Positions 1-11,587 of a stretch of DNA of 64,000 nucleotides are shown here, piece after piece. Within the stretch, counting starts at the first letter, position 1, and the number at the start of each line of letters is the position of its first letter. Source of the DNA: Melampsora larici-populina 98AG31 (Eukaryota; Basidiomycota; Pucciniomycetes; Pucciniales; Melampsoraceae); contig NW_006768766.1 of the NCBI RefSeq assembly GCF_000204055.1, positions 2,257,243 to 2,321,242 of the forward strand, given 5' to 3'. Below the pieces are notes generated by a model, which worked only from the letters and a program-made list of their open reading frames with translations, was not told where the DNA came from and ran no database searches. The position numbers and the translations under genes were made by a program.

Positions 1-553
1 GAATAGACCAACGGGCTGGACATCCAACTTTAATAGAACCAGCAGATTTCCGGATAGGCTTGTTGAGTTGAGAATGGGAATGCTTGTGAGGATGACCGGA
101 GCAATTGCAAAGGAAAAGTCGGGCCCATTCATGGCAACGTACAACGCCGCCTTGGCGGGGGAAGTTACTAGGAGTCGAGGTAGGAGGATGGCCATTCTGA
201 CAAACACCCTGAGCAATCCATGGAGAAGAAGACTTCATAGCAAAAATTACATTGTTCTCAATGTCTTCTTCACGGGGGAGAGTGAGGCGAACCGGCTCGA
301 ATGGAAACCAAGGAGGATCCCGTGAGGTGTCTTGAACAAAACGGTTAGAATTCGGATTGTGATCAAAGCCAGCTGGTGCAGGGGCGATGTGGACCAGAGG
401 GAACGGCAGCCAATCATGAATATTGACTGCCCTGGGAAAATTTTTGGGCCCATCAAGGACAGCGATTGATCGATGACTGTCGTCTCTGGTATCAAACTCC
501 TCGGTGGTGTCATGATTGGAGCGTTCAGTGGGTCGGGGTTTGTTGGGAAGCAT
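1..553 (-). CDS. MULE-like transposon protein, N-terminal part, runs off left edge
   Basis: Reading the minus strand from an ATG at 553-551, the frame stays open for 184 codons to the window edge. The later part holds a Cys/His-rich stretch (CHEWARLFLCNCSGHPHKHSH) followed by a basic region ending in KVGCPARW. A GCPAR-type motif after a Cys/His cluster is characteristic of the FAR1/WRKY-GCM zinc regions at the N-terminus of Mutator-like transposases, so I infer a second MULE-type element whose catalytic part lies outside the window. The first 100 residues are Pro/Asn-rich and not recognised. The start is the first ATG after an in-frame stop. It could instead be another DNA-binding protein. 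Confidence 0.45.
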   Translation of the reverse strand, partial: MLPNKPRPTERSNHDTTEEFDTRDDSHRSIAVLDGPKNFPRAVNIHDWLPFPLVHIAPAPAGFDHNPNSNRFVQDTSRDPPWFPFEPVRLTLPREEDIENNVIFAMKSSSPWIAQGVCQNGHPPTSTPSNFPRQGGVVRCHEWARLFLCNCSGHPHKHSHSQLNKPIRKSAGSIKVGCPARWSI

Positions 554-1124
554 CACTTAAAAATAACAAGGTCGGTGGCAAACAGAGAAGAATCGCAAGT
601 TCTACAATTAGGATTGACGTGGAGAGCAAATTTCTTTCAAAAAGACAAGTCAAAAATTTGCACTGCAGCAATAGCGCTGACAACTTTGTTCAAAGGACAA
701 GTAAAAAGTTGCACGTGAGGAATTGTGGTAACGTGAGGGCCAAAATCTTTTCAAAGGACAAGTCCAACAATTCCACTTGGGAGTCTAACTACAACGGGAG
801 CGGATCCAATTCACAGCGGCAACTTGGGCCATGATCAAAACAAACTTTAGGAAAAAACACTCCATCCGTTTAGCACCATCTTTCTTCCATCAACGGGATT
901 ACGAGTGATTCCAAAGCGAACAAGAACATAGCGCGTAAAGGCGAAGCGCGACGAATTCAGATTGATGAAACCCGAGCTTGACGAATCCGCAAGACGCACC
1001 TCGGGCACAAGCGACGCGTGGCCAATTGGGCTAAAGTACCGCTCGATGAATTTCTGTTTTCAAGTCGGCGTGCTTTATCAATCACCATCTTTAAAATCAA
1101 ATTTAAACAACCATCAATTGAATA
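554..1124. other. intergenic, no gene recognised
   Basis: Probably the upstream flank or terminal region of the element whose open frame starts at 553. Short similar phrases containing GGACAAGT recur near 640-760. I see no convincing coding sequence. Confidence 0.4.
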
Positions 1125-1302
1125 CAGTCAACTCTGAAATAACCCATACCACTTATAACACATACTCTTGCCTAACCCATACTTTTTTTGGTCCATAATT
1201 TTCACTTTTTAGCCCAAAAGCCCATTGTGATAACACATACTCTATGAAAACCCATACCTTTTGGGGTCCATAAAAAGGTATGGGTTATTTCAGAGACAAC
1301 TG
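1125..1302. mobile_element. 178-bp TA-flanked MITE, copy 1
   Basis: Non-autonomous DNA transposon of 178 bp flanked by TA on both sides. The terminal inverted repeats begin CAGTCAACTCTGAAATAACC on the left and CAGTTGTCTCTGAAATAACC on the right, and match over about 26 bp. A second copy of the same length, with no difference that I could see, lies at 33290-33467. TA duplication and CAGT ends fit a Tc1/mariner-type MITE. It has no coding capacity. Confidence 0.88.
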
Positions 1303-1377
1303 TATGTTGATCTGCACGTGAAATAAATGATAAACTAAGTTTCAAAGTTCTATACGTAATTCATATTGAGTCTTGAC

Positions 1378-1817
1378 AGGACCCTGGAATACACCCATGG
1401 AGGGTACTTACGAAAAAACCGACCTTTTGTTGACGTAGTTTTTCGATACTAAACTGCACTTTATCAATACCTACAGGAGCACAAAAGATGCACCAGAATA
1501 AAGGCTTTCAAATGCACTAGCTCGCAGCCTGGTAGCACCAATATTACCTAAGATATATCAATGTAACGCCCAAAAAAGGGCCAAAAATCGAGGGTCGGTT
1601 TTTGGCCTTGGAGGTCGAAAAAAAAATTGCGCCATCGCGATTTACGCCGCCGTGAGACACGATGCCGGGCTCTGTCTGGTCTCATCTGATAGCCCTACTC
1701 CATGCGCATCTTTTGAAGTGCTCTGCAGCTTCATAGAGGCACTGATGCGTAGTGTAGAGGCAAAAAACTGAAAATCATGCTCCGTCAGTACCCTCCATGG
1801 GTGTATTCCAGGGTCCT
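1378..1817 (+). mobile_element. 440-bp MITE with 8-bp target duplication, copy 1
   Basis: Both ends carry a perfect 30-bp inverted repeat starting AGGACCCTGGAATACACCC. The element is flanked by an exact 8-bp direct repeat, GTCTTGAC (1370-1377 and 1818-1825). A near-identical copy in the opposite orientation lies at 27840-28279 with a different 8-bp duplication. Eight-bp duplications fit hAT-type transposition, although the terminal bases are not the usual hAT consensus. No open frame of note. Confidence 0.9.
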
Positions 1818-1825
1818 GTCTTGAC

Positions 1826-2376
1826 CGATTGCAATTGCAATTGGACCATTTGAACCTACGAGAGAACTATAGTGCATGATCGAAATCTTAAAAAAAAAAG
1901 ATTGTATGAAGCAAAACTTGATATGTACTCAATTCCTTTCTTGGTTCAAAAGCTTGACCAAATGTGCAACTCATTGACGAAATCGGTGGGGAAGATGTGA
2001 CAAGATTTGATTGATAAAGCTTTTTACACTCCCCAAAAAAATCAAAAAGAACGGTTTTTAATAAAACTTTGTTTGTTTGAGAAATTCTTGTCTTAGAAAG
2101 ATTTAACGGTTTTTGCTTGTAACCGTCAGAGCTTGGATTGGATTGAGTGGTTTTTCTTTCTCCTTTTTCTCCTTTTTCTCCTTTCTTTCTTTCTTTCTTT
2201 GTTTGCTTTACCATCAAATCTACCAGAAAAGGAGTCATCAGATCGATTGATTTTGTTTTTTTGATCATCAATTCTGCTTTACAAAGTGAGTTGATCTTAT
2301 AAACCATTCTATTGGATGATTCCAAATCATCTTCATCCTTTTTAATCTTCTTCACCAATACACAATTCAACACTTC
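1826..2376. other. intergenic, pyrimidine-rich upstream of perilipin-like gene
   Basis: AT-rich DNA with a CTTT-rich tract at about 2155-2200. The minus-strand open frame here is low-complexity and I take it as a shadow. Confidence 0.4.
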
Positions 2377-2409
2377 TTATCATCATCATCATCATCATCA
2401 TCATCATCT
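2377..2409 (+). repeat. (ATC)n microsatellite
   Basis: About ten perfect ATC units upstream of the perilipin-like gene, probably in its promoter or 5' UTR. Confidence 0.85.
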
Positions 2410-2576
2410 ATCCAATTGTGATCTACTGATTGAAAGACTTCTTTACCATTTTCTAATCACACATTCATTCTGATTCTGATTGTACCTTTTTTTCGATTTC
2501 CCGATCAATTCTCTAGCCATAACCGACACCTAAACTTCAATCCATTCTCATCCCAGTAGATTCACTTATTGATTTG

Positions 2577-3063
2577 GTAAGTCAAACTTATCTTGAACTT
2601 GATTCTTTTAGTAGATCATCTATCTATCAGACTCTCTTTCTCTTTGCCTCTTTATCTAGTCAATCTTGAATGTTAACTTTCTTGTTTGATCTTTTGATGG
2701 TTTGGATTCATCTCTTACAAATCTCTGCTTTCTAATCTTCTCTCGGTTTGGTCTCTTCTTTACCTTGTTTACGAAATTACTTTTTTGTTCACTTGGTTTT
2801 GATTGGGTTCATTCTCAACCTCTTTTTCTTGATCGACTTGTATAACTGTTATTGATATTCTATCATCATAGCTCTTATCCATAAATCCATCTAGTTCACT
2901 TACTTATTTGAGAGACTCAACGTTTTGTTTTGTTTTTGGGTGAGACTGATCATCACGTTTTTGATTCGTCTTTCACTCTTTCTCTTTTCTTTTGTTTTTC
3001 TATCCTGATCGTTAAACCTTTACTTACTAAAAACCCGTGTTATTTTCTTTCCTACACATTCAG
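2577..3063 (+). other. possible 5' UTR intron of perilipin-like gene
   Basis: A consensus donor (TTG/GTAAGT at 2577) and a CAG acceptor after a pyrimidine-rich tract (3061-3063) bracket T-rich DNA 74 bp before the start codon. Long leader introns are common in highly expressed fungal genes. It is inference without transcript data. Confidence 0.4.
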
Positions 3064-3137
3064 TTCTTCAACAAGATCTACTTCTTAGGACATAGATCAT
3101 AGAAGATTATCTACTGTTTTCGCAAACCTATCTTATC

Positions 3138-4255
3138 ATGAGTACAGCTACCGAAAACCATACTGTGAACGCGAACGGAAACGGGAACGGTCATCATGGC
3201 TCAACCGAGTCAGAAGACTCACTCTGTTCTCCTACCTTTGTCAAAAGAGTGACATCCATTCCAGGTACGAGCAATAGTCCTTTATACATTTCTCTGTGAT
3301 TTGGATCCTGATCATCGTCTTTGGATCTTTAGTCGTGGCTGATGCTCTAGAGGCCGTTCAATCGACCATGAAAGGTAATGCGTACTCTGCAGCCGTGTAT
3401 GAAAAAGCAGAAGGAGCTGCGATTTATTTGTATGAACAGAGCAAACCGTTACAAGAAAAGTTGGCAGGACCGATTGGTCAAGTGGATGCAGTGGCCAATA
3501 AAGGATTAGATTTTGTCCAAGCCAAAGCTCCATATGTTTGTACGTAATCTTTTGACTTCAGCTTATCATTCGAAACCAAGCTGAGATGGATCGGGATGGC
3601 CTTTTGCTCTGAACAGTTGAAGCTAAAACCGAAGATATCTTATCTAAAGCAAGACAACCAGCCGATCAAGCTTATGCATATGGAAAAACTTATAAAGATG
3701 CAGCTTCGGCTAGATTAGGACCGATTACGGAACAATTCCAAATCCAATTAACTAAATCACAACAAACCTTGAATGGATTACAAGAGAAACTTCAATCGGC
3801 TGTTTCAAACTTACCACTTGATTCGAAATCGGTTCAAGATCAATTGAAGAGTTTATCGGAACAAGTGATTGCTGAGATTGAAAAAGTTTCTAACTTTGTG
3901 GTTGAGAAACGAAAAGAATTGGTAAGTTTTTTGATTTTGATTTTGAGATTTTCATGAGATCGATTTGATTTCTGATGATGATTTTTTTCTTAATTAGCCA
4001 CAACAAGCACAACAAGCCGTAGGACCATTAATTGAAAAATTACACCAATCTTTTAATGATATTAAATCTGAATTAATTAAGGCGGATTTACCGATTTCTC
4101 AAAGAGCTTCGAATGTATTAAAATATTCAAGTGAACAAGCTTCTCCAATTGTACATGAAGCTATTGAAGTGATTCGAAAAGTAATGGGTAAAGTTGAAAA
4201 CAAAAAGGAAAATGATGAGAATCGTCCTGATCAACTTGTTAATGGGACTTCTTAA
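3138..4255 (+). CDS. perilipin-like lipid droplet protein
   Basis: Four exons (3138-3264, 3333-3539, 3617-3921, 3998-4255), all with GT-AG borders and compatible phases, give 298 residues. The start ATG opens a hydrophilic, Asn/Gly-rich leader, with PTFVKRVTSIP before the first intron. The rest is a series of predicted amphipathic helices with repeated alanine-rich segments, a KAPYVFEAK-type stretch near residue 110 and recurring LGPI/AGPI phrases, ending in a charged tail. This layout resembles fungal perilipins (MPL1/CAP20 type), which coat lipid droplets and restrain lipolysis. In rust fungi lipid droplets are the main spore reserve. There is no signal peptide or membrane span. The family call rests on helix pattern and local motifs, not alignment; an apolipoprotein-like helical protein is the alternative. 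Confidence 0.66.
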
Positions 4256-5562
4256 AACTTGTGTGTGATTTGGTTGAAAAAGCTTTTGATTACATTTGTC
4301 TCTTTTGTTAGTTTTTTTTTCTTTGATGGTTAGTGTTTGAATGTTTGTATATGTGTGACTGTGTGCGTGTATGTGTTTGTCTTTATCGTCTTTTTTCTTC
4401 ATTTACATTTCATCTTTTGAGTTGTTTTTCTTCTTCTTTAGAATTTGAATGTATGCACAAATCTTAGAATCGATTGGTTTTTTTTCTTTTTTCTTTTGCT
4501 CATGTTTTAATTATATATTATTGAGTTTGAACAAACATCACGTGAAGTATATTTGATTAGTACAAAAGGGAGAGGTGAACGGATTGAGATGAAGGATGAA
4601 GTCAGATTTGCAACAAAAGGTCTCGATATTTATCATGATGAGAAATCGATTTCTGGATTGTGCACACACAGGTTTTCTATCTGGATCTATTTATAAGCTT
4701 GACTCTGAGCCCCTCACGATCCAGAGCTAACTTGACATATAGTCACTATCGGCCAAGCGTGTCTTGGAGAAGAGGGAGGAAGTTAGTTATATCAGGATCA
4801 TGAACAGATTTTGAAAGATTCTTTGTTTATCTATCTAGCTCAACTAATTACATTCCCTCATCCATGAATCATTCATAATTTCTCTAAACTGTTAATTAAA
4901 TTGGCATCTTTGTTTCTTTAATTTCACTTTGTACACATTTTTTCATACTACTAAATCATCTTAAAGGAACCAATTTATGCATATATACCTGAACACTTGT
5001 TTGGTACTCATTTTTCTATTTCTAAATTCTTTGAATAAAACCATATATATTCCATTCATTTTTCTTTCTTAATGAATCATCACATTCACCACTACTCTTC
5101 TTAATATATATAGATGTATTTATTTATTTATTATAAACCACAAAAAGAAAAGAAAAAGAAAAGAAAAAAGAATGATCAAACCAAAGTAAAAGTAAGAAAT
5201 AAAATGAAATAAATGAGAAGGAAAACCAAAAACCAAAATGAAAAGAAAAACTCAAATACAATCAAAACCTTTTTGAAAAAAAAAAAAATCACAACCTTTG
5301 CACATTTATCAAATCAAATTTACTTCTTTTACTTTTCTCAATTTTTTTTTTGTCTTTTCATCTCCCTCGGCCCCTCAAACAAAACACATCTTTCTATCTA
5401 TATATCTTTCCTCTTGAAAAAAAAAATCAAGATCAACTAATTTGACTGATTGAAAATCTATTCATCCAACTTCAAAGCTTGATCCAAGAATTGCTAAAGA
5501 AAACCAAACCCAAAAACCCTCAATTAGCTAATGATCAACCATCAACAAAGAGAAAATGAGAA
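4256..5562. other. intergenic region between convergent genes
   Basis: AT-rich 3' flanks of the perilipin-like gene and the 2-oxoglutarate dehydrogenase gene, with poly-A/T tracts and TATATA runs. I see no credible open frame or structured RNA. Confidence 0.5.
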
Positions 5563-8500
5563 TCAAAGATTTACATTAATTTCATGTTGATGAATCTTCT
5601 TACTACCAGTCGCAACAGATGCATAAGGTGGTCTACCAGCATACAAAACCTTTTGACCTCGATGAGTTTCAGTTTGTTCCATAGCAGTTTCTAATCTAGG
5701 TGCAAGATATGAAAACGCTCCACCTATTTTTCCGAAACACAAAAAAAACAACCGCTTAAGTATTTCCATGATCGAATGGCAAAATCGGGTTTCACATACC
5801 ATTGATAGGTTCTTCTTGACAATACATAATCTCAGCATTTGGAAAAGTCGAGAAGGAGTTTAAGATCTCAGTATAAGGTACAGGTGAAAGTTGTTCGATT
5901 CTTGAAATCGCAATATTATTAATCTATAAAAAAATCATTCATTTCAATCAATTTCTTGGGCTCTTATTCTGATCAGTACAGGTTTTTGGTTTCAATCAAA
6001 TCAGACTTCTTACCTTTCTCTTTTCACGTTCTTGAACTAAAGTATAATAAACTTGTCCAGAGCAAAACTACCAAAAAAACAAAGTGTCAACACATCAAGT
6101 ACCAAACCGCCCCGGGAAAAAAAAAACATCAATCACACTTACGATATGTCGTTTAATCAAATCTTTTTCAACCATTCCATCATATCCTTCTTCCAACAAG
6201 AAAGGTTGAAAGAATGTTCCGATTTCCATTTCATTCAAATTCGATTTAGCCATTGGATGTCTCAATAAAGCTTTTGAAAAGAACACGATCAATGGTTTTC
6301 TAAAATCTCGATGGATCTGTCGTCTTAACACATGAAAATAATTTGATGGTGTTGTACAATAAACTAATTGCATATTACAATCTTGGTGTGCTCTTTGTGA
6401 TTTTTCTGGTGTGGGTACTTTATAGGGACTATTTATAAATAGATAGATCAAAAAATCCGATTAGGTTAATCAATTGTATCTTTCTTTGTGGGCTTTTGTG
6501 AACAGGAGATCAATGATCATAGGAAAAAGGATACTCAACTGATCATCACAAAGTTGTAAAAACCTTTCAATCCTTGCACTCGAATGTTCTGGTCCTTGTC
6601 CATCATATCCATGTGGAAGTGACATGACCAAACCAGTACGTTGAAACCATTTTCGTTCACCTGAACAAATGAATTGATCAATGATACATTGAGCCTACCC
6701 CGAAGAAACCATGAAAAAAACAATCAGTACAAAACATCACAAAGAATGAGAAAGAACAGATTCGAGAAATTGATCTTACATTATTTGCAAAATCACCAAA
6801 TTGGGCTTCCCAAATCGTTAATAAATGTGGATCAACTAACGAATACCCAAGTTCGAATCCTAAGGCTCCAAATTCAGATAAAGATGAATTACAAATCGTA
6901 AATGGCCCTACTTGATTTTCACCATCCTGTTCTAAATTACTTAAAGGAATATAAGTTTCATTGGTTTGTTGATCATGTAAAACTGCATGACGTTGAGAAA
7001 AGGTTCCTCTTTCTACATCTTGACCTGATACTCTCACATGATTTCCTTCCATCAAAAGTGATCCGAATGCAAGTGCTTCGGCCGTTGACCAATCAATCTC
7101 TTTTCCTTCTGAAATCGTTTTACCTCGATTCTTTAAGATTCGGGATAAATTCTTATGTACTTCAAATTTAGATGGCCATCCACCTGAGATCTTTTCTCCA
7201 ATCTTTAATAATCTTTCGGTTGATACACCTGTAGGTCTGGCTTCTAAAATGTTTTCTTTCAGTTCTTTGGGTGATGGGAATCCATCCCATGAACTTGATA
7301 ACCATTCTCTTGAAGTTGGTGTATAATCTTTACTACCTTGGTAAGCTTTTTCCATCATACCCCATACCCATTCTTTATGTTTCTCGATTTCTTGTTCGGT
7401 AAAGGAACCTTCTTTAACAAGATTTTCTGAATAGATTTTCAGCGTAGAGGGTTGATTGGCTATGGCTTGATACATCTTAGGTTGCGTAAAGCTAGGTTGA
7501 TCGGTTTCGTTATGACCATGACGACGGTAACAGACGATATCCACTACGACATCCTTCTTGAACGTAGCTCTCCAGTCTGCTGCCAGTTGACAGACAAATG
7601 TGACCGCTTCGGCATCGTCACCATTAACATGGAAGATTGGAGCATCGATGGATTTAGCGATATCAGAAGGGTATGGAGTCGAACGACCTTGACGAGGGTC
7701 AGTAGTGAAACCGATCTGATTGTTGATCACTAAATGAACTGTTCCACCGGTTCCAAAGTTGGGAAGATCGTGAAATCCCATGGTTTCATAAACCACCCCT
7801 TGTCCAGCGAAAGCCGCATCACCATGTAGAAGAATACCCATAGCATGATCGGTTGAACCTTGACCATCGAAATGTTGTAATGCTTTGGTTTTACCAAGTA
7901 CGACTGGATCTTCTGCTTCAAGATGAGAAGGATTCGCAACAAGAGAAAGAGCGACTTTTTTACCCGAAGGAGTCGGTCTAACATAATTTGCACCTAAATG
8001 ATACTTCACATCACCACCACCATCTTCCGAAGCATCAGCCGAACCAGCAAATTCATTGAAGATAGCTTCCATAGGTTTCCGAACCACGTTAGACAAAACG
8101 TTTAATCTACCACGATGTGGCATTCCAATCACAATACTCTTCACGCCTGCATCCACTGATCGATCGATTAAAGCTTTCATACCGGGAATCAAACTTTCAC
8201 CACCTTCAAGACCAAAACGTTTTTCATTAGGATGTTTAGATGCGACGAATCGTTCGAAGGAATCGGACCAGATCAATCGATCTAATATCATTCGTTTTTC
8301 TTCTAATGAATAACTCCATGGCACTGGTAATTCGACTCGTTCTCTTATCCAATCACATTCTGTTCGATCAGGTAAATGTACATATTGTAATCCAATATGA
8401 CTACCTATAAAATTAGAACGATCAAACTCAAGTCAATGAACGATTTTCTCGATGGTAGATTTGAAAAAGAAGATCAAAAAGAACGAACAATAGATTCGTT

Positions 8501-9308
8501 TACAAGCATCTACAATCTCTTTCAATGTCATCTTCTCGCGACCTTCAGTATGAAATAAAGGTAAGATACCAGGACCTAATCGAAACTCTTTATTCGAATC
8601 AGTGTGTTCATCAAATCCATAATGTTTTAAATCTAATTCGGGTGGAGGACGAGATTCGAGATCGGCAGCATGAATTCCCAAGGGATCTAATGAAGCCATA
8701 TGATGACCTCTAACTTGATAAGCTCTGACCAATAATTGAATCTAAGAAAGTCAAAGTCAGATGAGGATTTGTAAAGCAAGGTGAATCAAGTGATCTGAAT
8801 CTTACTTTCATATGATCTTCTAATTCACCACCTTGACCTGAAAGTGATAACATTGGAGCACCACCAGCAGGATTTGGCATAGAAACTAAACCAGGTGGAG
8901 GTATAAAAGCTTTTTCGGATGGTAAACCGTTCTTGATTCCATTGAAATATGCACGCCAAGATGGATGAACTGAATCTGGTTCTTTTTTCCAAGTACGATA
9001 CACTATGACCAACCCAAAAAACCAATAGTGAGTGATCGATCGAATGGAAATCAAAGGCTTTTTTCAAAAAAAGGAATTGACATACTTTCTTCTATATAAT
9101 AACTATTGTTTGAGTTAATGAATGCATCAACTGGTGAAGGTGATTTTCGTAAGACATCTTGAGAAGCAGCAGTAGCTAATGATCTTTGTTGATGATGATA
9201 AGTTTGATAATGATGAAGTTGAGTAGTAGTACTTCTAAGAGAACTTGTAGAAGGTTTTGAGGTGATTCTATGTACTGATGAGATTGGGATTGAATTAATC
9301 CTATGCAT
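5563..9308 (-). CDS. KGD1: 2-oxoglutarate dehydrogenase E1 component, mitochondrial
   Basis: Thiamine-diphosphate-dependent subunit that decarboxylates 2-oxoglutarate in the TCA cycle complex. Nine exons on the minus strand (9086-9308, 8806-9002, 8489-8741, 6780-8404, 6540-6694, 6143-6428, 6014-6067, 5800-5923, 5563-5723) join in phase to 1025 residues, close to the usual fungal length. The N-terminus is Ser/Thr/Arg-rich with no acidic residue early on, as expected for a mitochondrial presequence. Visible hallmarks are DPLGI, the E1 motif [11 protein letters not shown] near residue 319, [23 protein letters not shown] (TPP site), [29 protein letters not shown], and the C-terminal [23 protein letters not shown] and FSKALLRHP blocks. 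Donors are GT throughout, one being a weak GTTCGT. No lesion is seen. Confidence 0.97.
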
Positions 9309-10700
9309 CTTGGACCAAGTTGATTCTCAATAGTTCTATTTTACTCGTGAGCTTAAAAGGTGATAACTTATAATCGTGATGATGACTGATGGATGATGGA
9401 TGATGGCAGTGTCAATGTGATCAAGTGGTACAATCTCAGATCAAACTGAATTATATTTTAAGCAGTTTTAAATAATTCACCCGAACCTTTCCGAGCTCGA
9501 ATCTCCGGGCAATTGAGATCTCGAAACTATAGTTTGATCATATGATCTGTAGTTTGTTTTAATACATTTCCGTCAGTCTATCCACTCCCGAGTCTAACCG
9601 TTCCCGAAGATTCCGTCGGATAATTCAGATCTTTAACCCGGTTTCATTCATTTCTGATCTCATTCATCTTGCTCTCATTCATCCTGACATGATCTTCATC
9701 ATGATCTTGTAGTGATCACAAACTTAGCTATCAAAGTTTTAAAGTTATCTTTCTTTGGAAATTTAAATCCTGTCTTCTGAATCTACATCATAGACTTTAA
9801 TCTACATACATAGACGCACAGCAAAAAAGTTTGAAGATTGCAAAATGTATGTCAACATGCCTTTATACTTCCATTTTGAGTTTTCGTAGGTAAGTTTGAC
9901 AGTAAGTTTGTGTGAGACGGAAAACTAACTGATTTTTCAACATGAGGTCAATCATCAATTGTAACATGACTCCGAGGCAGAGATGAGTGATAATCTTCAA
10001 TGGTAAGCTTTTAAGCTGATTCTTTGGATTGAAAACATGAGTGGACTGCAAGTTTTGATTTATGGCCTTGATGTCTCAGTCAATGATATGTCGTATACTG
10101 ATCCACAAGATGCAGGATGACCTTCACACGAGTATCTCCACCCTTTTAGCTTTCATGCAGCTAGAATTGCAACACCAAGCAAAGCGCTGTTTGAAAGCTT
10201 AAAAGATAGAATATGGAACAGGTGTGATCAACATAACACAGAAATTCAGATAGCTTGCATGGCACGGAAAACGGTTACATGGAATTTTTCAAACGGATTT
10301 ATGGTAAAAAGAGAGCACTAAAAAATTGTCTATTTCAGTTTTTCGAAGTGTGAGAGTTTTGAGCAAATGAAAATAAAGAAAAAGAAACCTTAAATCAAGA
10401 AAATAAGTAGATTGATCTTGTTTGATATCGTTTATTTTTTGTAATATTTTTCTAGTTGATGATTTCTTATAGATACTTAGTAAATAATTGAGGATAAGTT
10501 CAAACTTTTAATATGATGTGAGGTCTTTCTTTGATCACGATGTCCCATTCTTGTACGAAAAGAACAAACTGACTAAAGAAGTAATTTACAGCCAATGAAA
10601 AATGAACATCAAAACCAGACTTTACTCAAGAAGATGAAAAGGTTCAAATAACGTACGATATAAAATATGACCTACTATCACTTTAAAGATATCCTATCAA
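9309..10700. other. intergenic, no gene recognised
   Basis: Promoter side of KGD1 (a GATG-rich stretch at 9380-9410), then AT-rich DNA leading to the 3' end of the first secreted-protein gene. The short open frames show no recognisable domain. Confidence 0.45.
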
Positions 10701-11508
10701 TTAAATGGCTCGATTGAATATGAATTTATCATCATCGAGTGGATAGTGACAATCGCAAACATGAAGGTTTGGATTTTTAGGGTCACCCAGAAGCATTGAT
10801 GTGTTTCCTAAAAACTTCACTCCCATAGTACCTGTTACGCAGACATAATCAACCCCGTGTGCCATGTATGAGTTCACGGCACCTCCTCCATTTGGAGCTA
10901 CCCACTAGAATTGAAAAACACCGTTAGCGTTTAGGTGACTTCTTTCCTTCACGAGCAACTGTTGGATAATAAAACATGATAAGCTGTCTCACCTGAATGG
11001 TAGACTGCCAATATTGATAAACCTCAACACGGTCTGTTTTATATTCCGATTACATTAGCTCAATGAGGTTCTTCTGAAACTGAAGAGGCTTTGATAGTAC
11101 GTACTACCATGATCAACCGGATACTCTGCCGACCTATAGAACCCGCCTGCTTTTGTTTTTACACCACGCTCAACACTAACATAAGGTCATATGATTAGTA
11201 GATAGTAGAAAAATATATAGGTTAGAAACTCACAAGACGCAGTTCCAAAGCTTCTTGTCGCAAGCCGATGGACGCCATCCTGGACCTTTGGTTGCTTTTT
11301 CATCCACTGCCAAGTCGTGAAGACGTTCCTTATCAGTAGGGTATGGTTGAGCGGGCCATATTTGCGGACAAGGTGGAAGATCTCGAGGCATTAAGGCGTG
11401 CCTGAGAGGCGACATAGATGAAGCAGCAGCTGAGTGTACATTGGTGATCAATAAAGATTCGATAAAAAAGAGAGTAAAGAGAGTAGTAAATAAATTGATG
11501 AAAGACAT
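10701..11508 (-). CDS. small secreted six-cysteine protein, paralogue 1
   Basis: Four exons (11234-11508, 11108-11175, 10993-11033, 10701-10904) with GT-AG borders give 195 residues. The N-terminus is a hydrophobic signal peptide (MSFINLFTTLFTLFFIESLL), and the mature protein has six cysteines at about 47, 83, 90, 150, 178 and 180. Blocks shared with the three paralogues are RDLPPCPQIWP, GPGWRPSxCD, LWNCV, YQYWQSTI, SYMAHGVDYVC and CDCHYPLDDDK. The start is the second ATG of the longer open frame, because it begins the signal peptide and matches the paralogues. I recognise no enzyme motif. Rust genomes carry many such lineage-specific secreted families, some of which act in the host, so a secreted effector-like role is inference only. 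Confidence 0.88.
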
Positions 11509-11578
11509 ATTGGATTCTTGGAAATCGTGAAGGAAAGTGAAGGATGATGAGGTTAACAATCGTTCAAAGAGAGGTAGT

Positions 11579-11587
11579 CTTTATATA
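11579..11587 (-). promoter_or_regulatory. TATA box of secreted-protein paralogue 1
   Basis: TATATAAAG on the minus strand, about 70 bp upstream of the start codon. Paralogue 3 has GATATAAAA at a similar distance (27254-27262) and paralogue 2 has a degenerate CATAGAAAG. Confidence 0.6.

Noticed and set aside
1888..2373. 161-residue minus-strand open frame
   Set aside because: Lys-rich translation of a pyrimidine tract upstream of the perilipin-like gene; no conserved features.
6678..8324. Separate 548-residue gene starting [10 protein letters not shown]
   Set aside because: It is the large fourth exon of the 2-oxoglutarate dehydrogenase gene; the tail after GDFANN is intron read-through.
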